Part shown: positions 34,001-43,288 of the stretch, piece after piece
How positions within the stretch are numbered: the first letter of the stretch is position 1
Layout of the letters: every line of letters begins with the position of its first letter
NCBI GenBank assembly: GCA_028641055.1
Contig: CM054062.1
Location: forward strand, 137,620,682 to 137,684,681
Direction: 5' to 3'
DNA from: Alopecurus myosuroides
Taxonomy: Eukaryota > Streptophyta > Magnoliopsida > Poales > Poaceae
DNA length: 64,000 bases
Notes under the pieces: model-generated
What the model saw: only the letters and a program-made list of their open reading frames with translations
What the model was told of the DNA's origin: nothing
The model's database searches: none
Translations under genes and position numbers: made by a program

Positions 34001-35660
34001 CAGTACCACTGCGGTGCTCGACTTCGTTTGGTTGGGTTCAGATTCGCAGGGAGTTTATTACTACACGGCTCGTTTAACTGAACAAAAACAACAGCACGCT
34101 CCCTGAACCTGACGGACAAGGCGTCGATCGGCAGATCACCGGCGCGTGCTCGTGCGCGGTTGCTGCGATGATGCGGTGAGTGGTGCGATTGTGTGCTGCA
34201 GGTGTGTGTGCGGTGCGGGGATGTGTGAGCGGAGGCGGACAGAGAGCGAGGGGAGAGGGGCAGGGGCGATCACCTGCTGGTCGCTGTAGTCGTTCAGTCG
34301 CCGGGCAGAAACGGGGGAAGTTGCCGGCGACGGCGCGGCCGCTACGGCGACTCCCGGCAAGCGGCGAGGGTACGGGGGAACTCCAGGGACATCCTCGTTT
34401 CCATTCCCATGACCAACTGCTCCTCGAGGTGGATGGTGACCGGAGCTAGGGGTAGGCGGTGGTGCTCTGTTTCTCTGTTCAGGAACAGAAGGGCTTGGGG
34501 GGAGAGAGGAATGACGGCGCTAGGGGATGGGTCTAGGGTTGCTAGGGCAGAGGGGTGGTGGGGGTTACTTAAGGAGGGGGTAGCCAGTACGGCATGGCAT
34601 CCAGGGGGGAGAGCTGATCGAGTGGCTCTGGAGATGTTCGTACAGAGGGAAAGCGACAGGAGGAAGAAAGGACGACAGGGAAAAGGGGGTGGGCCAGAAA
34701 GAATAGATGGGCTGGGGGAGAAAGAAAAGAAGGGAGTGGGCTTGCCTCTCTCCTAAGCTTTTATTTTATTTTTCCTTATCTTTTTTTTTTTGCTTGTAAG
34801 GAAAGATTGGGAGAGATAGAAAGAAAGGAAAAGGGGTTTTTTGGGGGGGGGGGTTCTTTTACTTTTACAATCAAATTTTATTAGTTGCAAAATAGTGAGT
34901 ATAATCAAGGTTAGTTTTGATTTCAAAGTTGGTAATGTTAGTTTGAATTTAAATGGGTAGTTGGATTTCAAATATGGTTTGGGGTTTTTCTTTTATGCCT
35001 TATTTGTGATACTTTTCAAAAACAGGAACTTAAGCAATGTCAACATATTTTTCACAAGATTGAAATTCTAATTGATTTAAAGTTGTTTAGTTAAAATTGT
35101 CAAATAGGGTGTGAGGGTGTTTAGTTGATATTTAAAGTTTATTAATTTGCAAAACAATAATTAAAAGCAAGTTTAGTTATTGATTTCAAGATTGGTAATA
35201 GTAGTTTGATTTTCAAGGGGTTAGTTGAATTTCAAATAATGTTTGTTTTGGGAATTTTGGAAATAAATAAATTCTATTTAATATGCTCAAGAAATTTTGC
35301 AAGCATTATTTACTTTACTTTGTTTGCAAAGATTTTTGTTTAACTTGTGAACCCATACTGAAAAATGATAAGTAGGTTTGAGTTGTTTTGAAATTTTGAA
35401 TTGCCATTAGGGTTTTGATAACAGGGAAAATTTTATTAACAAGCAATTTGGATGAAAACAACTTCAAATTATTGAAAAACAATTGAGTGATTTAGTTTGC
35501 AAGTTTGAAATTGGAAATTTGAACATGTGGGAAAGTTTCAATTGTGTTTGAATTTTTGAGTTGCTTTGAAAAACAGAATGCAATGCTCATGTGATGCATA
35601 TGATGCAAGCCAAAAAGAAAACAAACACTTTCCTATTAGGGTAACACCCCAGGTGTTACA
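31097..35660 (+). mobile_element. 4.56-kb solo LTR (long-LTR gypsy/LARD type)
   Basis: Starts TGTGACGCCCCG, ends CCAGGTGTTACA, and is flanked by a perfect TSD, TTCCA (31092-31096 and 35661-35665). There is no internal duplication, no primer site and no coding motif, so it is one LTR left by recombination. A GC-rich island (about 33830-34750) sits inside AT-rich sequence, as in the LARD LTRs above, but the two LTRs are not otherwise alike. Sukkula/Erika is a guess from length and ends. Confidence 0.88.
33955..34022 (-). other. tRNA-like stretch with A- and B-box-like motifs
   Basis: On the minus strand GCACCGCAGTGGTACTG resembles a tRNA D-arm/A box. About 30 bases later CGGGGTCGAATCCCCG resembles a T-arm/B box (GGTTCGANTCC, one base short). 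No full cloverleaf or acceptor stem is convincing. Confidence 0.35.
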
Positions 35661-37057
35661 TTCCACCAGGAATCTACTTCGAGAGAATAAGCAAACGACC
35701 AGTCAAGGTCAAAAAGCAAGCAGCGACACCCGCAACAACAGAAACGGAAGACAGTCAGCAAATCGCCTTCATCGAGCTCATCCATAACATCTCAAGGCAA
35801 GTCTTCCTGGTCGAGCCAACTTGGACGCAGAAATATCTCGATTACTTGACAAACAAACAGCTCCCAGAAGACATTTGTGAGGCAAGACAAATCGCTCGAC
35901 ACAGCAAATCTTTTTGGGTGGTAAAAGGAGAACTATACAAGAAAAGCATATCAGGAGTGCTCCAGAGGCGTATCGCACCTGAGAACGGGAAGGAACTGCT
36001 CCGCGATATACACCAAGGCGACTGTGAGCATCACGCAAGCTAGAGAGCAATCGTGGGGAAAGCTTTTCGAGCAGGATTCTACTGGCTCACGGTAGCCAGA
36101 GACGCCAAAGACCTCGTCGAGAGGTGCATCGCCTGCCAAAAGTTCGCTCCCAAGCCACATGCACCGGCCACAGAGCTCCACATGATCCCCATCTCCTGGC
36201 CCTTTGCTTAATGGGGGCTCGATATGGTGGGATCGTTGCGTAAATCAACACCCAGAGGATACACTCACCTGCTGGTCGCAGTCGACAAATTCACAAAATG
36301 GATAGAAGCTATGCCGGTCACGTCAGAACACGCCGAGTGCGCCGTGAGATTCCTCGACTCCATCGTGTGCAGATTCCGTGTTCCACACAATATCATCACA
36401 AATAATAGGACCAACTTCACGGCCAAGGAAACCTAGGCTTTCTGCAAGGAAAAAGGGATAACCCTCAGCTTCGCCTCGGTGGCAGACCCGCAAACTAACG
36501 GCCAAGTCGAACGCTCCAACGGATTAGTTTCGGCTGACCTAAAGAAGCGGCTGGTCACCCGACTACACACAGCAGCAGGGCATTGGGCCGAATAACTACC
36601 ATCGGTGTTGTGGAGCCTGCGAACAACACCCAACCGATCGACAAACTACACGCCATTCTTCATGGTATACGGAGCTGAAGCTGTGTTACCCGAGGACGTC
36701 AAGTTTAGCGCCCCACGAGTTGTCGCATACAGCGAAGAAGCTTCCAGCAAGGCACTCGAAGAAGATATAGACGCGCTGGACGAGATCAGGGACATCACCC
36801 TCGCAAGATCCGCCGTCTACCAGCAATCGATGCGCAACCACCACAGTCGCCGCATGCGCCACATATCCTTTGTGGTAGGTGACCTGGTGCTACGACTGAA
36901 CCAAGAGAAAGGACACAAGCTAGAGCCACCATGGGAGGGACCCTTCATCATACACGAAGTCATCCCAGGCGACGCCTATCGCTTGAAAAACCTGAAGACA
37001 GACGACATCTACTCTAACCCATGGAACGTGGCGCACCTGAGGAAATTCTATCCCTAG
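35661..37057 (+). pseudogene. Tat-like integrase (pol 3' part), decayed
   Basis: One frame from 35663 to the stop at 37057, interrupted by about four stops. In order it has the RNase H-integrase linker, a zinc-binding region (IHQGDCEHH and CIACQKF), then the integrase core: first Asp in WGLDMVGSL, then IITNNRTNF where TDNGT is usual, so the second catalytic Asp is Asn, and Glu in GQVERSNGL. PNRSTNYTPFFMVYGAEAVLP and a C-terminal chromodomain-free end (WNVAHLRKFYP) follow. Stops and the D-to-N change fit C-to-T decay. It once inserted the cDNA into the host chromosome; this copy cannot. Confidence 0.92.
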
Positions 37058-37423
37058 AGAGCATATCACTCGCAAAATAAAGTTGTACCAGCCACACTGT
37101 AGCCCGAGCAAACACATGGCTTCTCAGCCATCGCAATAAAAACATGGTTTCTCAACCATAGCTACAAAGACTATCCAGTCGCAATCTTTATTCTTTCTTT
37201 TTTTTCTTTTCTTTACATGCTAAAGAAATGGTCACACCCCAACACACGGGGGCTACATCAAACTAGCATGAAAATCTTCGAGTACTCACGCACAATAAAT
37301 ATCTTACAAGGTAACAAGGTACACACCTTATAAACACCTTAACTGATCGAATTAACATACAATGTCACAAGGTACACACCTTAAACTAAAACATACAAGG
37401 TATATACACCTTATCAACTACAG
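37058..37423 (+). other. Spacer between pol and the antisense genes
   Basis: No ORF. It holds three short hairpin repeats at 37316-37412 and one polypurine-like CGGGGGCTAC at 37247-37256. Confidence 0.6.
37316..37412. repeat. Three AAGGT...ACCTT hairpin repeats
   Basis: AAGGTACACACCTT at 37316-37329 and 37369-37382, and AAGGTATATACACCTT at 37397-37412. They lie between two convergent reading directions. Confidence 0.8.
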
Positions 37424-40400
37424 CTATTGCTGAGCAGCCGCCTCTTGAAGCAGTCGCTCAGTCTCCGCCGCGGTCAGTCGAATAATCCGCTCTGCTACAG
37501 GTCGCACAACCTCATAATGAGGGACAAAATCTATAGGTGGCCCTCGGATGTCAGGGAGTCGCGCCACATAATTGAAATTGACTTCAGGAAGCCACAGACG
37601 CACGAAGGCAAGCGCCACCTGAGCACCACAAATGAGCTGCTGACGCACACACTCTTGAACATCCCCCACTCGACGAAATAGCCTCAGCAAGCTTCTCAAG
37701 CTATCTGGAACAACGCCGAAGGGATAAAACGCCCGATGGACCGAAGAAAGGGCCTCCCGACAAGATTCAACAAAAATCTGCCCCTGACTTGTTCGGTACT
37801 GCAGGGTAGCCAAAACAAAACCCCGGCTGCGGTCAGACCAGAAATTGCTCGCGTCAGGTTTGGAGCTGCTTGACTCATGAACAATATGATTTTCCACCCA
37901 GTGAGCCTCACACACCCCATCAGGCTCAACAACTACATGGACAGCAAACGCGTCAAAAATCAAGCAGGAATAAACAAAGGTACTCGGGGGCTCGCGGGAC
38001 TTACAAAGCATGCCCTTCGCAACGCTCGCCAGCTCCTCCATCACAAACTGTTCGCGATCCGCAGCAAGTTTCTGCTTCGACTTGGCAACGTCCGCCACGC
38101 CTCGCAGAGCCTTGAGATTACGCTCGCCATACGCGACATGGTCACGAAGCGAAGCAAGCATACTGGCAGCCATAATCAACGGCTCGGTCGAAGGAGCAGC
38201 CCCACTCGACGAACCTCCGCTGGAATCCACCACCTGGAAAGAACAACGAAGTTTCAAAGACAGAGTCATACCCCACTCGACGATGTATCACACAAAATCT
38301 TCAAGTGCTCGGGGGCTACTCCCGTCGGGAGAACACAAAGTAAGGCGCGATAACAAAGCGCTGACACTTTCAAAACATCTCGATTGAAGAACAAAGTACA
38401 TGATGCATCCCAAGGTTCATTACACATAAAACATACAAAAATAGCGATTGATCCAAGGAACTACTGAGGTAGCTCCAGTCGCAGCATGCTTTCCACCACG
38501 GCCACAGGAAACTACCCCGGAGAGCGTCACCTTTTTGCCCAGCGCGTCTCGAGGAAGCTTCGAGTACACCTTCTCCAGGTCACCCGAGACGCCGTGCGCC
38601 AGGGCAAATTGGATAGCCGTCTTGGATCCGTACTCGGTCTGCGCAAGGGAATACTCCTGGAGGGGATCACCCTCGCCTAGGAAAACTTGCAGGAGGCCAC
38701 CAAAAGTTGGCGGAACCGGCACATCCACGAGTAGGCGTTGGTGCATTTGCGTCAGCACTTGGGCAGCATCGCGGATGAGGAAGCAGGCCTTGTTCCCATG
38801 CTCCTCAGCTGAGTGCACGCGTCCGGGAGGGCGTCGATTCGAATCCCTCCGGGAAGCTCCAGCCTAACTTCAATAGCACCTAAACAAAGACGGAGCAGAT
38901 AAACGTCAGAAAGAGAAAAGAACAAGCCGCAGTCGAAAGAAATTTGAGCATGACTCACTAGCCAAAGTCTGGGCCAAGGGACGGAGGACGCAGACCAAAT
39001 CGCTGTCGTGCTTCACACTCGCCTCCTCCAGCTGCTTCAAGGTGTCCTGGGCTCCCGCGAGACTATCAGCTGAATGCTTGCGCGTGGACTCCAATTCCTT
39101 TCGAGTAGACTCCAGCTCCTTCTCAAGGTCTTTCACCCGAGAGGTAGCCTCTGCCTTCTCGGACTTCAAGCGACTAACCTCATATGCAGTATAGAGGGCG
39201 CGATTAAAATAACAGTTGCGATCAGGTTGAAACGGAACTAGGGAAAAAGGTGTGTGGCAACTCACTTTGTAGGGAGAGGCCATCCTGGACGAGCTGGTCG
39301 TGCTCTCCCCGAAGCGAAGCACAATCCGCCTCAGCCGAAAGAAGCCGGCGCCCAAAAGCAGCCAAGGAATCAAGAACGGCTTGAAAAAATTCCTTGCAGA
39401 ATTAGAGAGATATCACTTGAGCCTATACACGGCTGTACACAGTCAAGTATAGCCTCTGTGGCTACTCCCATCGGGAGCACTGCCGTGCATCCGATGAAAA
39501 CCAAAACAAAGAAACAGACCAGAAAATAAAATCTCGACTTGAGTCCATAGCCAACTGCAGGCACTTGACCATAGATTCGGGGGCTACTCCCATCGGGAGC
39601 ACTGTCGTGCACCCGATAAAAGAAAAAGAGGAAGACAAGTTGCAGAAAAATTGAGAACACTTTACCTTGCCCTGCGCGGTGGACAAGGCATCAGCCGAGC
39701 TAGCCGAGATCTCCCTGCTCGCTGACGCCCCAACATCTCGAGGTTGTCCACCCGCCAAGCTAGGCATCCCCTACTCCGGAACGTCGACTGCCTTTGACAG
39801 GCTCGGAGGTCTTCGATTGGGATTTGCAGCTGGAGCAGGGTCCGCGGCAGCCTCCGTCCTTTTCACGGACGGAGTCGAAGAAGCAAACTAATCCACGCTT
39901 ATGGTCGCAAGACTGCTGCAAAAGCTAGGACCAGAAAAGAAGAAAGGCAAAATCGTGACAAAGGAGAGAACACACGGAACTCAATCATCCTCATCATCAT
40001 CGTCAAGGTTTTCTGGGTTCCAGGCGGTGGAGATCCTCGACTGGCAGATGACGGGAGGAAGCACGTTGAGATGAGTCGCTCGGATAGGATCGACCTCCTC
40101 GACATGATCATCACTCAAGGAGTTGTCCTTGGAAGTGACCTCAGCCTCCTCCGTCTTGTGGCGCTTGCTACGACGAAGTTGCTTGTCATCCGACTCTTCC
40201 TCCTCATCCACCTCCTCTTGTTCAGAGCTCGACTCAGCGTCCGCGAGGCTAGCCTCGGGAGGGGCTTCAACGTTGCTCGCCAGAAGATCTGAGGCACCTT
40301 CATCCACAGAAAATGGCAGGTAGCACGTTGCCACGTCCTGATTCTACAAATGCAAAAAGAAGAAAAAGAGGAGTTTCAATCGACGAAAATCCAAAATAAG

Positions 40401-41302
40401 AAGACATACGAAGCAAAGAAGAAGATTAAGGTATTCACCTCAGTAGGGGGGTTCTCTACTTCGAATGGGGTGAGAGGGCACGTCGAGTAGCCCTCTCCCT
40501 TCTTCAGATTGGTGATAGCCGCGATCTTCTTGTCGAATTCTGCATTCGAAAGAATGTCGTCGCACGTGCGGCTCCGGTCGTTGACGCCTGTGTACTCCCA
40601 CAGGGTGGTCAGCCTCTCTTGAAGAGGCTGGACCCTCCAGCGCAGAAACACACTTGCCAGGTGTATCCCGTTCAGCGGAGTCCCCAGCTCCTTGTCGCGG
40701 AAGCGCGCCACCTTTGCGAGTAGAGGGGTGACAACCTTGACTTCTTCGGCTGAGAGCGAATGAGTCCAGGACTTCCGCCGCTTCAAAATAGCGAACGGCT
40801 GGAATTTTGGAACGTCACCCGCGCTGTTGTCGATGACGTAAAACCACTTTCGACGCCACCCCTGGGCTGAGTCGACAAAGCTCATCTCCAGGTAGGGGGC
40901 GTCTTTGTTCGCCTAGATCCCGAAGCCTCCGGTCCTCAGCGGCTCCCCAGTTCTTTCGCCTGGCTGTTTCTTCTCCCGAAATATCCGCACTTGGAAGATG
41001 GCCTTCCAGAGCCCCCAGTGCGGGCGAATGCCGAGGAAGCACTCGCAGAGCACGATAAAACACGAGATGTGTTGTATCGCGTCAGGAGGAAGATCGTGTA
41101 GCTGTATGCCATAGACATACAGCAACCCGATGAGAAAAGGATGTGGAGGGAAGGACAAACCTCGGGCAATGTGATCCGAGAATTCGACGCGCTCGGTGGT
41201 GAGAGGATTAGGCATCTCCTCCTTCTTTGTGGACATCCGAACGCACTTGGAGTCCTCGAGAGGGAGCAGTCCCTCTCTCTGCATCTCGGCGACGCTCGCC
41301 AT
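37424..41302 (-). pseudogene. Antisense spliced gene set in the Tat-like 3' region
   Basis: Minus-strand coding pieces run from ATG 41302 to a TAG at 37424. They are 41302-40439 (one in-frame TAG at about 40913), 40343-39981, 39891-39662, 39373-38906, 38818-38420 and 38269-37424. The first two join in phase 0 across a GT...AG intron (GAG|GTGAATAC at 40439, TTGTAG|AATCAG at 40343). The 39373-38906 piece is a coiled coil (SEKAEATSRVKDLEKELEST). 40343-39981 is acidic (EQEEVDEEEESDD). Antisense genes of this kind are known after pol in Tat/Grande elements; their role is unknown. Whether it is one gene or two is open. Confidence 0.6.
40439..41302 (-). pseudogene. Putative gypsy type transposon domain (PF04195-like), exon 1
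   Basis: 288 codons. It has FPPHPFLIGLLYVYGIQLHDL, then HISCFIVLCECFLGIRPHWGLWK, then RKWFYVIDNSAGDVPKFQ and RVQPLQERLTTLWEYTGVND. These match my memory of the Pfam family named 'putative gypsy type transposon' (PF04195), found in plant proteins encoded near gypsy elements. A TAG at about 40913 interrupts it in frame. A TATA box lies about 100 bp upstream of the ATG. The exon ends at a GT donor. No enzymatic motif is apparent. Confidence 0.65.
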
Positions 41303-41397
41303 TGGGACCTAGTTCGAGCTCGCAGAAGAGGAAGTGTGCGCAGAAGAGGAAGAAGACGAATGAGGGCCGGGAAAGTTACTTTTCCCCTAAGGCCCAA

Positions 41398-41405
41398 TAT
41401 TTATA
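41398..41405 (-). promoter_or_regulatory. TATA box of the antisense gene
   Basis: On the minus strand CAGTATAAATATTGGG lies about 100 bp upstream of ATG 41302, with CATTGGCTGGGC (CCAAT-like, inverted) about 20 bp further up. Confidence 0.6.
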
Positions 41406-41680
41406 CTGGTGCCCAGCCAATGTAAGCCGTTGATCCGCAAACGTGGCACTCATCGCCAGCGCCACATGTGAAGCAAAAACGAAGAGACGGGGGCGGTTAT
41501 CCCCGCACGATCTTTTACGAAAAGATCGTGCGTATTTACAGCACGGTCAGCGGATTAACCGAAGCACGACCGCTCGTTTCCAGTCAAAAAGCTGACAAGA
41601 TGGGCCCCGCGCGCTCTCCCCACTTCATCACGTCCCATCGAGAGCGGGCGAGTGCGCGGTGACGTCACTGTGTAGCTCAC

Positions 41681-41860
41681 GACACGAAAACTCTTTCGTA
41701 TGAGCATTAGGATGCAAAATTTCTTTTGTATGGGCATCCTGACACGAAATCTCTTTCGTATGGGTATTTCGACACAAAATCTCTTTCGTATAGATACATT
41801 GAAACGAAATTTCTTTCGTATAAGCTTCATAACACGAAATCCCTTTCGTACAAGACCAAG
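41681..41860. repeat. 30-bp hairpin minisatellite, six units
   Basis: Six consecutive units of exactly 30 bp (starting 41681, 41711, 41741, 41771, 41801, 41831), each with the core ACGAAAT-N3-TTTCGTA, an inverted repeat. Units vary at the other positions. It lies about 280 bp upstream of the antisense TATA box. Confidence 0.93.
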
Positions 41861-42493
41861 GAAAAGAAGATTATTTCGCTTGGAGAATTACAAAAAATAG
41901 CACTTACAGCATCCAAGGTAAAATCGCGAGTATGCGGCTCCCGTAACTCTACCTCACGATGTACTCACATATCATTTTAACCCCGGATCGTTCGGCCGAC
42001 TAGGCACATCTGGATGCTGTATTCTTTCGAGTACGAAGGTAAGACCCAAGGATCTCTCCTGTGGGCCTGGAATCGCACTCGAGCTGCGTCCTCCAGTAAA
42101 CATTCCGTGTCAACAACACGAAGAAAAATCCTCGGACGCGCCGGGTACCCCTTTAAGGTTGAGTTCGACTTGATAAGACCTCCACGGCCCAGTCGCAACA
42201 ATCACCTCGCCGAGTTCGAGTCGGAGGTCTCGGATTCGTGTAGTCCAGAACTGTTTTTGCCCGAGATGCAATTAATTGGCCCAGATCTTTCGGGAGAGCC
42301 AAGCAACTGAGCTGTATCCTTCCGCGAAAAATAGCCAACACAAGGCGCACTTACCACTCAATACTCGAGTACATCGCATACAGGGTACACGCCCTTGAAG
42401 TCAAGCGGTTAAAATGATCAGTTGCGAAATCTAGGGAACGGACTTTGAGTGCTTACCCGACTATTCTCAGTCGAATAAACACTCGGGGGCTAC
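41861..42493 (+). mobile_element. Tat-like 3' untranslated region up to the polypurine tract
   Basis: No gene seen. It ends in CGGGGGCTAC (42484-42493) just before the LTR. Confidence 0.65.
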
Positions 42494-42952
42494 TGACGTG
42501 GGAATGATTCCAGGACCCGTCGAGTGGGCCTACCCAGTCCAAGGCCCAAAGCGAGGCGCTACTCCGTAGCTCTAGAAGGCCTAGTGGAAGCCCACCCGCG
42601 AAACTTGCGGGTCAAGAAGGAAAGTTTCACAGACCTAGAGCTAGGGTTTGTAACCCCCCGGGACGGTTTGGGACCTAGCTATCTATAAAAAGGCTGGGAG
42701 AACCACGGGGAGGGGGATCCAATCTACTTTTGACCATCATAGCCATAGCTCGAGATCCATCTCTCAGGTTGGGCACTCACCATTGTAATCGATCTACCCG
42801 TAATACAGATCAGAAAAGCAAGAGTAAGGGTATTATCACTACGAGGGCCCTGAACCTGGATAAAACTTGTCCCCTGTTAGCCGACGATTGTCACCGGCGC
42901 CTTATTCGTTCTCTTAATCGAAACCCTACCGGATCATCCGAGTGACTTATCA
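42494..42952 (+). repeat. 3' LTR of the Tat-like element
   Basis: Starts TGACGTGGGAATG after the polypurine tract, with a TATA box TATAAAAA at 42684-42691. The end is placed at GACTTATCA (42952) because non-element sequence seems to follow. No TSD can be checked, and a CCCACGACA-type end would be expected, so the LTR may be truncated. Confidence 0.65.
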
Positions 42953-43288
42953 AGATGACTAATCGACAATATCTTTTTGGAAACCTGGTTCAAGCAACTC
43001 TTGTGTGAAGCTAGCTATGTAAATGTTTTCATTTCTTCTATTTAGATTAAGGTAAAAGGTTTCTCAAAGGAAAACAATTATTTTTTAAGAAAAAACAGTA
43101 GTACAATTTTGCTAGATTCCATGTATATGACGTTACCACTTAGCAAATCAAAGCATGACATTCTTAAGCAGAACCTAAGAATAATGAAACACAATGCTTT
43201 ACCAGGGGAAATTGGTTTTGCGTCATGGCAAGCTTTCCAGTACAGAAAAACCTAGTTTACATCAAAGCTTCTAAGTTGAAAGGTGAAA
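42953..43288. other. 3' flank of the host gene
   Basis: AT-rich, no ORF and no repeat recognised. On the minus strand it would be the 3' untranslated region of the gene that ends at 43289. Confidence 0.4.

Larger units (their letters stand above)
31022..42952 (+). mobile_element. Tat-like Ty3/gypsy element, 3' half
   Basis: Starts inside RNase H: codons from 31022 read KHIARSSNKEVDRLANIG up to the solo LTR at 31097. They resume at 35663 as PPGIYFERI and run through integrase to 37057. A 5.4-kb 3' region with antisense genes, a minisatellite, the polypurine tract CACTCGGGGGCTAC and a 3' LTR from 42494 follow. A long 3' region with antisense ORFs is typical of the Tat/Grande lineage. The left part lies beyond the Athila-like insertion and outside the window. 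Confidence 0.85.

Noticed and set aside
33955..34022. A functional tRNA gene
   Set aside because: T-loop is one base short and no acceptor stem pairs well. Kept only as a tRNA-like finding.
34180..34756. Open frames in the GC-rich part of the solo LTR
   Set aside because: Low-complexity Arg/Gly-rich products in several frames, typical of GC-rich non-coding DNA.
41681..41860. CRISPR-like regular repeats
   Set aside because: Units abut with no unique spacers, and the genome is that of a plant. It is a minisatellite.
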